Source: an uncultured beta proteobacterium
GTDB lineage: Bacteria > Pseudomonadota > Gammaproteobacteria > Burkholderiales > Burkholderiaceae
DNA length: 9,653 nt
Assembly (NCBI GenBank): GCA_903944255.1
Contig: CAJARE010000014.1
Coordinates: 1-9,653 of the forward strand
Direction: 5' to 3'
Numbering within the stretch: the first letter of the stretch is position 1; each line of letters starts with the position of its first letter. The notes under the pieces are model-generated. The model made no database searches. It was not told the DNA's origin and saw only the letters and a program-made list of their open reading frames with translations. The position numbers and the translations under genes are program-made. Below are positions 1-7,066 of the stretch, one piece after another.

Positions 1-284
1 AAGGAGTCGATGAGATTTGGTGTATTTCTGTAAATGACCCATTTGTGATGGGTGCATGGGGACGAGATCAAAAGGTCGGCAAAAAAATTCGTATGATGGG
101 TGACGGCAGTGGCGAGTTCACTAAAAAGATGGGCTTGGAGTTAGATTTAATGGCTCGTGGTTTAGGTGTGCGCTCAGATCGTTATGCCATGATTGTTGAA
201 GATGGCGTCGTGAAAAGCCTGGATCGCGAAGCTCCTGGTAAGTTTGAAGTGAGCGATGCAGCCTCAATTTTGAAAAAACTGTAA
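1..284 (+). CDS. Peroxiredoxin, Prx5/AhpC-TSA family, C-terminal part only
   Basis: This is a thiol peroxidase that reduces hydrogen peroxide and organic hydroperoxides in the cytoplasm. Only the last 94 residues are present: the reading frame is open from base 3 and the gene starts before the window. The visible part begins GVDEIWCISVND, the central strand and motif of the Prx5-like subgroup. It continues through RMMGDGSGEFTKKMGLELDL and the RSDRYAMIVEDGVV strand to a GKFEVSDA tail, all typical of atypical 2-Cys or 1-Cys Prx5 proteins. The peroxidatic cysteine lies upstream and cannot be checked; the single visible cysteine (in WCISVND) is a common family position. The gene precedes lpxC by 29 bases, as in many Burkholderiales after ftsZ. 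No terminator is visible between them, so readthrough into lpxC is plausible. The family call is firm; the exact reductant (glutaredoxin or thioredoxin) cannot be told. Confidence 0.9.
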   Translation, partial: GVDEIWCISVNDPFVMGAWGRDQKVGKKIRMMGDGSGEFTKKMGLELDLMARGLGVRSDRYAMIVEDGVVKSLDREAPGKFEVSDAASILKKL

Positions 285-313
285 TTGATTCCCCTGAATT
301 TAGAGATAAGACC

Positions 314-1228
314 ATGATGAAACAAAGAACCATTGCTACTCCGGTGAAGACCGTAGGCATTGGTTTGCATTCTGGTCGCAAGGTGACGATTTCGATTAAG
401 CCTGCACCAATAAATTCAGGGGTTCAATTTGTTCGTATGGATACTCCAGAACCGTCGGTAGTTCCTGCTACCGCACTGGCAGTATGTGATACCCGCTTAG
501 CTTCAGTGATACAAAAAGATGGGGTCCGAGTTTCTACTGTTGAGCATTTACTGTCAGCCTGTGCCGGCTTAGGTCTGGATAATCTTTTGATTGAATTAGA
601 TGGCGAAGAAGTGCCGATTATGGACGGCAGTGCCGCCTCCTTTTTATTCTTAATTGAATCTGCTGGCATCGTAGAACAAGATGCTTCAAGACAGTTTATG
701 GTGATTAAGAAAACTGTCGAGGTTCGTGAAGGCGATAAGCTAGCTCGTCTAGAGCCATTCTTTGGATTTAAATTAGACTTCACAATCGACTTTAAACATC
801 CCGCTTTAGATAAAACTGGACAGCGCTTTATTGTTGATTTTGCTGAGCACGCTTATCGAAGTGAAATTGGTCGTGCTCGTACCTTTGGCTTTGCTCATGA
901 AGTAGAGGCATTGCGTGAAATGGGCTTAGCGCGCGGCGGTAGCTTAGATAATGCAATTGTTTTGGATGAGCATCGGATTTTGAATAACGAAGAACTTCGT
1001 TATGAAGATGAATTTGTTCGCCATAAAATTCTCGATGCAATTGGCGATTTGTATTTAGTAGGGCATCCTATTGTTGGTGCTTATGTTGCCGAAAAATCAG
1101 GCCATGCCTTAAATAATGCATTGTTACGTAAGTTGCTAGAAGACCCGAGTTCTTACGAAATCAGTACTTTCTCTATTCATAAGGCACCAGAGGCCTACTC
1201 TCAAGAGAGTCAACCACTCTTTTTCTGA
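314..1228 (+). CDS. lpxC: UDP-3-O-acyl-N-acetylglucosamine deacetylase
   Basis: LpxC is the cytoplasmic zinc amidase that removes acetate from UDP-3-O-acyl-GlcNAc, the committed step of lipid A synthesis. The 304-residue length is normal for the family. Zinc ligands are visible as H78 (in STVEHLLSA), H237 and D241 (in RHKILDAIGD), with the general base E77 and the catalytic H264 (in KSGHALNNAL). These sit one residue off the E. coli numbering (79, 238, 242, 78, 265). The N-terminal KTVGIGLHSGRKV and the MDGSA loop (103-107) are also typical. Two ATG codons occur in tandem at 314 and 317; the first is kept, and a purine-rich GAGATAAG stretch lies just upstream. The C-terminus (YSQESQPLFF) lacks the LAxxxxxAVLA-type FtsH degron known in E. 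coli, so turnover may be controlled differently. The last codons overlap a possible terminator. The next gene is convergent and 14 bases away. Confidence 0.97.
   Translation: MMKQRTIATPVKTVGIGLHSGRKVTISIKPAPINSGVQFVRMDTPEPSVVPATALAVCDTRLASVIQKDGVRVSTVEHLLSACAGLGLDNLLIELDGEEVPIMDGSAASFLFLIESAGIVEQDASRQFMVIKKTVEVREGDKLARLEPFFGFKLDFTIDFKHPALDKTGQRFIVDFAEHAYRSEIGRARTFGFAHEVEALREMGLARGGSLDNAIVLDEHRILNNEELRYEDEFVRHKILDAIGDLYLVGHPIVGAYVAEKSGHALNNALLRKLLEDPSSYEISTFSIHKAPEAYSQESQPLFF
1203..1224 (+). terminator. Possible intrinsic terminator inside the end of lpxC
   Basis: AAGAGAGT (1203-1210) can pair with ACTCTTTT (1216-1223), giving eight pairs including one G-U, around a CAACC loop. A run of U follows and overlaps the 3' arm. 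It lies in the last codons of lpxC, where a stop for transcription would be expected before the convergent dciA. The stem is AT-rich and the free U tract is short, so it may be weak. Confidence 0.35.
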
Positions 1229-1242
1229 GAGTTTCTTCCGAA

Positions 1243-1746
1243 TTATTTAGGTTTGTTTTGCAGCAATTTTTCAACTGCCTTGCGAAGACTTGAGTCTGGA
1301 GCTAATTTTTCGAGCAGGTCCTGCCAAGACGAACGGGCAACTTCATTTAATCCAGTGGGTTTACGTGGTGCCCGAGCATCTGCTCTAGCCTTAATATCCC
1401 AGTTGGGTGGGTTTGGCTTTACTTGTACCTTAATCGCTCCACAAACTAAGCCATTTTTTGCTAACTCATTGATTAAGCTGGGTAAAACTTGTTGCAAACG
1501 AGCAGCAATACTAGCATTGCTCACCACTAAATAGAGTTCTTTTTGGCCTCCTTGGCGCCAACCAAGCTCGATTTTTTGACTAAATTGCCCTAAATCCAGT
1601 GCGGATAAGGAGCGGCCTAAGATGGATTTTAGTTTGGCTAAGTCTTCAGTCTTAGCCAAAATACCCCCCAAGCCTTCAGATTCTCTGAGGTAATCAACCC
1701 ATTCATGGGCAGTTTGACTACGTTTTGGTTTAGGGGCAAAGTTCAT
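1243..1746 (-). CDS. dciA: DciA-type replicative helicase loader (DUF721)
   Basis: DUF721/DciA proteins load the DnaB replicative helicase in the many bacteria that lack DnaC/DnaI-type loaders. The protein has 167 residues. After a basic N-terminus it shows the DUF721 core: a helix around SILGRSLSALDLG (about 41-53), then the strand-helix signature LYLVVSNASIAARLQQVLP (about 71-89), then a strand with IKVQVKP. The C-terminal part is basic and poorly conserved, ending in a short helical segment. The start ATG is at 1744-1746; the preceding CCCCTTTTT offers no Shine-Dalgarno, so translation may be weak or from a leaderless transcript. It points away from secA and towards lpxC. A DUF721 gene between lpxC and secA is a recurring neighbourhood in beta- and gammaproteobacteria. 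The family assignment is good; DciA function is inferred from the domain alone. Confidence 0.82.
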   Translation of the reverse strand: MNFAPKPKRSQTAHEWVDYLRESEGLGGILAKTEDLAKLKSILGRSLSALDLGQFSQKIELGWRQGGQKELYLVVSNASIAARLQQVLPSLINELAKNGLVCGAIKVQVKPNPPNWDIKARADARAPRKPTGLNEVARSSWQDLLEKLAPDSSLRKAVEKLLQNKPK

Positions 1747-1798
1747 AAAAAGGGGATGCGGGTGATAAACTCAAGGTCTTCATTTTCTTCTATATCCC
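1742..1798. promoter_or_regulatory. Divergent dciA-secA intergenic region with a weak candidate secA promoter
   Basis: Only 52 bases separate the two divergent start codons, so the promoter signals must be compact or lie inside the genes. On the + strand TTCATA (1742-1747) and GATAAA (1764-1769), 16 bases apart, each match four of six -35 and -10 consensus bases. This would give a leader of about 20-25 bases for secA. No clear Shine-Dalgarno precedes the secA ATG; AAGG at 1773-1776 is too far away. A weak guess only. Confidence 0.25.
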
Positions 1799-4564
1799 AT
1801 GGTAATCGGTCTTCTTAAAACCCTGGTCGGCAGTCGTAACGACCGCCTCTTAAAGCAGTATCGCAAAGTAGTTGCCAAGGTCAACGCTTTTGAGCCTGGC
1901 CTTCAAGCTTTGGATGATGCTGCGTTGACCGCAAAAACTGAGCAATTTAAAGCACGCTTAGCTGCGGGTGAGTCACTGGATGACATTGCACCAGAGGCAT
2001 TTGCGGTAGTTCGTGAGGCCAGTGTCCGTGCCATGAAGATGCGTCATTTTGATGCCCAGATCATCGGTGGTTTAGCCTTGCATTACGGCAAGATTGCTGA
2101 AATGGGTACTGGTGAAGGAAAAACATTAACTGCAACTCTGCCGGTGTATTTAAATGCACTTACTGGTAAGGGTGTGCATGTCGTTACCGTAAATGATTAC
2201 TTGGCTCAGCGAGACGCAGAGTGGATGTCTAAGTTATATAACTTTTTAGGCATGCAAGTAGGCACCAATCTCTCGCAGATGGATCACACCACCAAGCAGG
2301 CTGCTTACGCTGCTGATATTACTTACGGCACCAATAATGAATTTGGGTTTGATTATTTGCGCGATAACATGGTGCAAGACGCAGGGCAGCGTGTTCAGCG
2401 TGGTTTAGCTTATGCAATCGTTGACGAAGTCGATTCAATTTTGATTGATGAGGCGCGTACACCATTAATTATTTCTGGCCAAGCGGATGATCAAACAGAT
2501 TTATATCTCAAGATTAATGTACTCCCGTCTTATCTAGAGCTTCAAATTGGCGAAGAAAAAGCAGACGGCACTGGAGTTGAGAAGCCGGGCGATTATTGGG
2601 TAGATGAAAAGTCTCAGCAGGTTTATTTGACCGAGCAAGGTCACGATAAGGCTGAGACTATATTGGTGCAATTGGGCGCGCTCAATGATGGCAACTCTTT
2701 GTATGCGCCACAAAACATTACTTTGATGCACCATGTATATGCTGCCTTGCGTGCCCATTCTTTGTTCCACCGTGATCAGCATTACGTGGTGCAAAACAAT
2801 GAGGTGATTATTGTTGATGAATTTACCGGCCGTCTAATGCAAGGACGTCGTTGGTCTGATGGTTTACATCAAGCAGTAGAGGCGAAAGAAGGCGTACCGA
2901 TTCAAAATGAAAATCAAACCTTAGCAACCATCACCTTCCAAAATTATTTCCGTATGTACGGCAAGTTGGCTGGTATGACTGGTACAGCTGATACTGAGGC
3001 ATATGAATTTAAAGAAATTTATAACCTTGAGACGGTGATCATTCCCCCAAACAGAATTAGTCAGCGTAAGGATCGTCAAGATCAGATTTATAAGTCTTCG
3101 CGCGAACGCTATGACGCAGTGGTTAAAGATATTGAAGACTGCTACCAACGTGGCCAGCCGGTATTAGTGGGTACCACTTCGATTGAAAATTCTGAGTTGA
3201 TCGCTAACTTACTGAATCAGAAAAAGATGCCGCATCAAGTTTTGAATGCAAAACAGCATGCACGTGAGGCAGAAATTATTGCGCAAGCAGGTCGTCCTAA
3301 GATGATCACGATTGCAACTAACATGGCTGGTCGAGGAACGGACATCGTGCTTGGCGGTAATGTTGCTAAGCAATCTACGCTACTTGAGTCAGATGCATCA
3401 CTATCAGATGCTGCGAAAGCGGCCAAGATTAAAGGCCTTCAAGATGAATGGCAAAGCATTCATGATCAGGTTTTAGCTGCGGGTGGATTACATATTATTG
3501 GTACTGAACGACACGAAAGTCGTCGTATTGATAATCAATTGCGTGGCCGTTCTGGTCGTCAAGGAGATCCAGGATCATCTCGTTTTTATCTTTCATTAGA
3601 TGATCCCCTCTTACGTATTTTTGCTGGTGAGCGCCTCCGTGCTGTGATGGAGCGCTTGAAGATGCCTGATGGCGAGCCCATTGAAGCTGGTATGGTGACT
3701 CGTTCCATTGAGTCCGCACAGCGCAAGGTCGAGGGCCGTAACTTTGATATCCGTAAACAATTATTGGAGTATGACAACGTAGCCAATGATCAACGCAAAG
3801 AAACCTATCGCCTCAGAAATGAAGTGTTAGAAAGCAGTGATGTTGGTGAGTTGGTTGCTAATTTATGTGATGATGTGCTTCGTGCAGTGTGCTCGATTTA
3901 TGTTCCCCAGGAATCAATGGAAGAGCAGTGGGACTTGCCTGGCCTAGAAAATGTCCTCGCTAGTGAGTGGGGTCTGAATGTAGATCTGCAAAAGTGGGTT
4001 GAGAGTGCAGAGACGGTAGAGGACTCTGAAATAGTAGAGCGCGTATTACAGGCTGCTAAAGAGGTTTATGACGCTAAGGTCGAATTATCTGGTCGTGAGT
4101 CCTTTGCTGGTTTCGAGCGCTCTGTGCTTTTATATAGTTTAGATACGCATTGGCGTGAGCATTTAGCTGCTTTAGATCGTCTACGTCAGGGTATTCATTT
4201 ACGTGGCTATGCTCAAAAAGATCCAAAACAGGAATATCGCCGTGAAGCCTTTGAGTTATATGGTGAACTTTTGGACGTGATCAAAAATGACGTTGTGAAA
4301 AGTATCATGACCGTGCAAATTCGAAGTGCTAGCGAGTTAGATCAGGCCTCCGAATCGATGAATGAAGATTTAGCTAAGCTTTCTGATGTGAAATATCAAC
4401 ATGCAGAAGCTGAGACTGCTATTGCTAATACTAATGTCCCTGACCAGAGTGAGGTTGCGCTCACCCCAGCACCTATTCGTACCGGACCTAAAGTTGGTCG
4501 TAATGACCCCTGCCCTTGTAGCAGCGGCAAGAAATATAAGAATTGCTGTGGTGCATTAGCGTAA
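1799..4564 (+). CDS. secA: Preprotein translocase ATPase SecA
   Basis: SecA is the motor ATPase that pushes unfolded preproteins through SecYEG. All expected parts are present in 921 residues, near the usual proteobacterial length. They are the N-terminal GLLKTLVGSRNDRLLKQY segment, Walker A GTGEGKT (103-109), Walker B DEVD (209-212) followed by SILIDEARTPLI, and the preprotein cross-linking domain after it. Next come MAGRGTDI (509-516) and motif VI QLRGRSGRQG (580-589) in the second nucleotide domain, and then the helical scaffold. The C-terminal zinc-binding tail CPC-X8-CC (C905, C907, C916, C917) contacts SecB and phospholipid. The ATG at 1799 is chosen because an in-frame stop at 1766-1768 excludes upstream starts. 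No SecM-like arrest gene lies upstream, unlike in E. coli. A strong terminator follows 25 bases after the stop, so secA appears to be transcribed separately from the genes downstream. Confidence 0.98.
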   Translation: MVIGLLKTLVGSRNDRLLKQYRKVVAKVNAFEPGLQALDDAALTAKTEQFKARLAAGESLDDIAPEAFAVVREASVRAMKMRHFDAQIIGGLALHYGKIAEMGTGEGKTLTATLPVYLNALTGKGVHVVTVNDYLAQRDAEWMSKLYNFLGMQVGTNLSQMDHTTKQAAYAADITYGTNNEFGFDYLRDNMVQDAGQRVQRGLAYAIVDEVDSILIDEARTPLIISGQADDQTDLYLKINVLPSYLELQIGEEKADGTGVEKPGDYWVDEKSQQVYLTEQGHDKAETILVQLGALNDGNSLYAPQNITLMHHVYAALRAHSLFHRDQHYVVQNNEVIIVDEFTGRLMQGRRWSDGLHQAVEAKEGVPIQNENQTLATITFQNYFRMYGKLAGMTGTADTEAYEFKEIYNLETVIIPPNRISQRKDRQDQIYKSSRERYDAVVKDIEDCYQRGQPVLVGTTSIENSELIANLLNQKKMPHQVLNAKQHAREAEIIAQAGRPKMITIATNMAGRGTDIVLGGNVAKQSTLLESDASLSDAAKAAKIKGLQDEWQSIHDQVLAAGGLHIIGTERHESRRIDNQLRGRSGRQGDPGSSRFYLSLDDPLLRIFAGERLRAVMERLKMPDGEPIEAGMVTRSIESAQRKVEGRNFDIRKQLLEYDNVANDQRKETYRLRNEVLESSDVGELVANLCDDVLRAVCSIYVPQESMEEQWDLPGLENVLASEWGLNVDLQKWVESAETVEDSEIVERVLQAAKEVYDAKVELSGRESFAGFERSVLLYSLDTHWREHLAALDRLRQGIHLRGYAQKDPKQEYRREAFELYGELLDVIKNDVVKSIMTVQIRSASELDQASESMNEDLAKLSDVKYQHAEAETAIANTNVPDQSEVALTPAPIRTGPKVGRNDPCPCSSGKKYKNCCGALA

Positions 4565-4589
4565 TTAAGAGATTTCTGAAGTGCATATT

Positions 4590-4610
4590 GGGGCCCTGGC
4601 CCCTTTTTTT
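4590..4610 (+). terminator. Intrinsic terminator of secA
   Basis: GGGGC (4590-4594) pairs with GCCCC (4599-4603) around a CCTG loop and is followed at once by seven T (4604-4610). The two arms are perfect complements and could extend by one further pair over a two-base loop. It begins 25 bases past the secA stop and is the clearest terminator in the window. It separates secA from the aldehyde oxidoreductase genes. Confidence 0.88.
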
Positions 4611-4652
4611 GGCATATAGCTAGGCTTTAGGGCTTTCCCTAGTTATGCAGAA

Positions 4653-4665
4653 ACGATTCTATCGT
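4653..4665. repeat. Inverted repeat ACGAT-N3-ATCGT
   Basis: This perfect 5-base dyad with a TCT spacer is followed directly by a further CGAT (4666-4669). It lies about 55-67 bases upstream of the first aor start codon, a reasonable place for an operator. No known regulator site is recognised. Confidence 0.45.
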
Positions 4666-4682
4666 CGATTATTAAAGCTTAT

Positions 4683-4698
4683 ATGCAAAAAATTGCAT
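4683..4698. repeat. Inverted repeat ATGCAA-N4-TTGCAT
   Basis: This perfect 6-base dyad has an AAAA spacer. Its centre is about 31-32 bases, or three helical turns, from the centre of the dyad at 4653-4665, which would put both sites on the same DNA face. ATGCAA recurs as a direct copy at 4720-4725, across the start codon of the first aor gene. It could be an operator or a leader hairpin; no regulator is assigned. Confidence 0.45.
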
Positions 4699-4706
4699 TT
4701 ATGAGC

Positions 4707-4713
4707 AAAAGGA
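4707..4713 (+). promoter_or_regulatory. Ribosome binding site of aorA
   Basis: AAAAGGA lies six bases before the ATG at 4720. It supports that start, and is stronger than the sites in front of lpxC or secA. Confidence 0.7.
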
Positions 4714-4719
4714 ATCAGC

Positions 4720-5196
4720 ATGCAAAAGTCACTGCACATCAACGCAGATAAATGCACTGGATGTCTTCAGTGTGAAATGGCCTGTAGCTATGAGCACTAC
4801 GGAGTCTTTAATACATCAAAATCCCGTATTAAGGTATTTGAATTTCACAAAACAGGTAAAAAAGTTCCATATACCTGTACTCAGTGTGATGAGGCATGGT
4901 GTCTTCAGGCATGTCCTGTAGATGCTATTCGAGTTGATTTGATTACTGGTGCTAAGGTTGTGTCTGAAGACACCTGCGTTGGTTGCAAGGTATGCACCAT
5001 CTCTTGTCCTTTCGGAACAATTAATTACGTTCAAGACACTGGCAAGGTACAAAAGTGTGACTTATGTGGTGGCGATCCAGCGTGTGCGACTGCTTGCCCA
5101 ACCCAGGCAATTACTTATGTTGATGCAGATTGGACTGGTTTAGACAGAATGCGTGAATGGGCCGACAAGCTCGGTAATCAAGATAACGCTAACTAA
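4720..5196 (+). CDS. aorA: Four-cluster polyferredoxin, electron-transfer subunit of aldehyde oxidoreductase (AorA-like)
   Basis: This small cytoplasmic electron carrier is predicted to hold four [4Fe-4S] clusters. All sixteen cysteines of the 158-residue protein fall into four motifs: C12-C15-C18-C22, C53-C56-C61-C65, C86-C89-C92-C96 and C113-C116-C122-C126. The fold is that of the HycB/DmsB-type ferredoxin family. There is no signal peptide, Tat motif or membrane segment. It is the first gene of the set and lies 20 bases before the tungsten oxidoreductase gene, the aorA-aorB order seen in Aromatoleum aromaticum. There the polyferredoxin subunit links catalytic subunits to each other and to the FAD subunit. 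By position and cluster count this protein should do the same here. The gene name rests on context; sequence alone supports only a 4x[4Fe-4S] ferredoxin-like protein. Confidence 0.9.
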   Translation: MQKSLHINADKCTGCLQCEMACSYEHYGVFNTSKSRIKVFEFHKTGKKVPYTCTQCDEAWCLQACPVDAIRVDLITGAKVVSEDTCVGCKVCTISCPFGTINYVQDTGKVQKCDLCGGDPACATACPTQAITYVDADWTGLDRMREWADKLGNQDNAN

Positions 5197-5216
5197 TAAA
5201 GTATAGGAAAAATATC

Positions 5217-7064
5217 ATGTCATGGGCTGGAAAACTTCTCCGCGTTAATTTAAGCAAGGGCACTTGCCAATCAGAACCGCTCAATATGCAGTGGGCTAAA
5301 GAATATTTAGGATCTCGCGGCTTAGCTTCAAAGTATTTTATTGAAGAAGTTGATCCAAAAGTTGATCCGCTGTCCTCTGAAAATAAAATTATTTGGGCAA
5401 CAGGTCCTTTGACGGGAACCATGGCATCGACAGGTGGCCGTTATACCGTGGTTACTAAAGGCCCATTGACTGGGGCAATTGCCTGCTCAAACTCAGGTGG
5501 CTATTGGGGTGCTGAACTAAAGATGGCTGGCTGGGATATGGTAATTTTTGAAGGAAAGTCACCCAAGCCTGTTTATTTATATATTGAAAATGATAAAGCA
5601 GAGTTATTAGATGCCTCAGATTTATGGGGAAGATCTGTTTGGGAAACAGAGCCAACGATCAAGATTAAACATCAAGATCCGCAGATCAGAGTCTCGTGTA
5701 TCGGTCGTGCTGGTGAAAATCAGGTTTTATATGCCGCGATTGTGAATGATTTACATCGTGCTGCTGGCCGATCTGGTGTTGGTGCAGTGATGGGTAGTAA
5801 AAATTTAAAAGCAATTGCTGTTAGAGGCACTAAAGGCGTTGGAAATATCAAAGATCCTAAAGCATTTATGGCTGCAACCACTGCCGGCAAGGCTGTATTG
5901 GCCGGTCATGCAGTGACTGGACAAGGTCTTCCAACTTATGGAACCCAAGTGCTTATGAACGTGATTAATGAAGTAGGAGCGCTTCCCACTCGTAATCATC
6001 AGGATGTGCAATTTGAGGGCGCTAAGGATATTTCTGCAGAAGCAATGGCAGCCCCACGTGATTCAGATGGTAAAGCCCATTTAGTAACAAACCAAGCTTG
6101 CTTTGCCTGCACGATTGCTTGCGGACGCATTTCAAAAATTGATGATACCCATTTTTCAATTGAAAATAAGCCGCAACATATGCACGCATCCGGCGGTCTA
6201 GAGTACGAGGCGGCTTGGGCTCTTGGAGCGGCTAATGGCGTGAACGATTTAGAGACATTGCAATACGCTAACCAGTTATGTAATGAGCAAGGTCTAGATC
6301 CCATTTCTTTTGGAGCAACCATTGGTGCAGTAATGGAGCTTTATGAAATGGGTGTTCTGACAAAAGACCAGATTGGTATCGAGGCGCCTTTCGGATCAGC
6401 CAAGGCTCTTTGTTATTTAGCTGAAATTACTACTGAAGGTATTGGTTTTGGAAAAGAGATAGGTCTTGGTTCGGCTCGCCTAACTAAAAAATATGGCCAT
6501 GCTGATCTTTCAATGAGTGTGAAGGGTCAAGAGTTTCCGGCGTACGACGGTCGTGTGATTCAAGGTATTGGTTTGGCATATGCAACATCGAATCGTGGAG
6601 CATGCCATCTTCGTGGTTACACCATTGCCTCAGAAGTACTCGGTATTCCAGTCAAAACTGAACCAGCTGATACCAATGGAAAACCAGAATTAGTGAAAGC
6701 TTTCCAGGATGCAACCGCAGCTTTTGATGCAGCAGGTATTTGTATTTTTACAAGCTTTGCATGGACATTGGCAGATGTCGCCCCACAATTACAGGCAGCT
6801 TGCGGTGATGAATTTACTGTTGAAAATTTAAATACTATTGGTGAGCGTATCTGGAATATGGAGCGCGACTTTAATAATCGTGCTGGATTTACCAATAAAG
6901 ACGATAAATTGCCGAAGCGCTTGATGACTGAGGCAGCTAAAACAGGGCCTGGCAAGGGATCCGTTAGTGGCTTAGATAAGATGCTGCCTGAGTACTACAA
7001 GATTCGTGGATGGGATCCTGAGGGGCGCCCTAGTGCAGAAACTTTGAAGCGCTTAGGCCTTTGA
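5217..7064 (+). CDS. aorB: Tungsten-type aldehyde:ferredoxin oxidoreductase, catalytic subunit (AorB-like)
   Basis: Enzymes of this family oxidise aldehydes to carboxylic acids at a tungsten (rarely molybdenum) ion held by two pterins, passing electrons to a [4Fe-4S] cluster. The 615-residue length is usual. The N-terminal AOR domain shows YLGSRGLASKY, ATGPLTGT, TGGRYTVVTKGPLTGA and SNSGGYWGAELKMAGWD, followed by the signature GRAGENQV...AAGRSGVGAVMGSKNLKAI (about 163-200). Cluster ligands are C295, C298, C302 and C509. D504-A-A-G-I-C509 is one pterin-binding DxxGLC-type motif. The other is N356-EQ-GLD, with Asn in place of the usual Asp. H464 in ACHLRG and a glutamate near GGLEYEA (329 or 331) match the catalytic His and Glu known in Pyrococcus AOR. 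AGGAAA at 5205-5210 supports the ATG. The protein has no signal peptide. The substrate range cannot be read from the sequence. Confidence 0.95.
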   Translation: MSWAGKLLRVNLSKGTCQSEPLNMQWAKEYLGSRGLASKYFIEEVDPKVDPLSSENKIIWATGPLTGTMASTGGRYTVVTKGPLTGAIACSNSGGYWGAELKMAGWDMVIFEGKSPKPVYLYIENDKAELLDASDLWGRSVWETEPTIKIKHQDPQIRVSCIGRAGENQVLYAAIVNDLHRAAGRSGVGAVMGSKNLKAIAVRGTKGVGNIKDPKAFMAATTAGKAVLAGHAVTGQGLPTYGTQVLMNVINEVGALPTRNHQDVQFEGAKDISAEAMAAPRDSDGKAHLVTNQACFACTIACGRISKIDDTHFSIENKPQHMHASGGLEYEAAWALGAANGVNDLETLQYANQLCNEQGLDPISFGATIGAVMELYEMGVLTKDQIGIEAPFGSAKALCYLAEITTEGIGFGKEIGLGSARLTKKYGHADLSMSVKGQEFPAYDGRVIQGIGLAYATSNRGACHLRGYTIASEVLGIPVKTEPADTNGKPELVKAFQDATAAFDAAGICIFTSFAWTLADVAPQLQAACGDEFTVENLNTIGERIWNMERDFNNRAGFTNKDDKLPKRLMTEAAKTGPGKGSVSGLDKMLPEYYKIRGWDPEGRPSAETLKRLGL

Positions 7065-7066
7065 GG
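7063..7066 (+). promoter_or_regulatory. Ribosome binding site that decides the aorC start
   Basis: GAGG overlaps the aorB stop codon and lies eight bases before ATG 7075. This spacing favours ATG 7075 over the adjoining TTG at 7072. The overlap suggests translational coupling of the FAD subunit to the catalytic subunit. Confidence 0.5.

Larger units (their letters stand above)
4611..4719 (+). promoter_or_regulatory. Dyad-rich upstream region of the aldehyde oxidoreductase operon
   Basis: This stretch between the secA terminator and the first aor gene holds no reading frame worth calling but has dense symmetry. TAGGG/CCCTA (4628-4632 and 4637-4641) forms a hairpin that competes with CTAGG/CCTAG (4620-4624 and 4638-4642). 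ACGAT-TCT-ATCGT spans 4653-4665, and ATGCAA-AAAA-TTGCAT spans 4683-4698. GCATATAGC (4612-4620) is nearly complementary to GCTTATATGC (4677-4686). Weak -10-like boxes are TATTAA (4670-4675) and TATATG (4680-4685); neither has a convincing -35. The operon promoter is probably here because the preceding terminator is strong. The two dyads are plausible operator sites, but I cannot name the regulator. Confidence 0.5.

Noticed and set aside
424..783. 119-residue reading frame on the minus strand within lpxC
   Set aside because: It lies wholly inside a clear lpxC gene, has no family-like motif and is a shadow of the coding frame.
1253..1534. 93-residue reading frame on the plus strand over dciA
   Set aside because: It overlaps the DUF721 core on the opposite strand; the DUF721 protein is recognisable and this one is not.
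4610..4625. Sigma-54 -24/-12 promoter (TGGCA ... GGC) after the secA terminator
   Set aside because: The GG and GC elements are one base too far apart and the TTGC box is absent.
4653..4698. FNR-type site (TTGAT-N4-ATCAA) controlling the aor genes
   Set aside because: Neither dyad matches: one is ACGAT-N3-ATCGT, the other ATGCAA-N4-TTGCAT.
4565..4719. SecM-like peptide or small gene between secA and the aor genes
   Set aside because: No reading frame with a ribosome site or arrest-like motif was seen; the stretch is a terminator plus inverted repeats.
5999..6322. 107-residue cysteine-containing reading frame on the minus strand within aorB
   Set aside because: It mirrors the AOR coding frame across the cluster-binding cysteines and has no independent motif or ribosome site.
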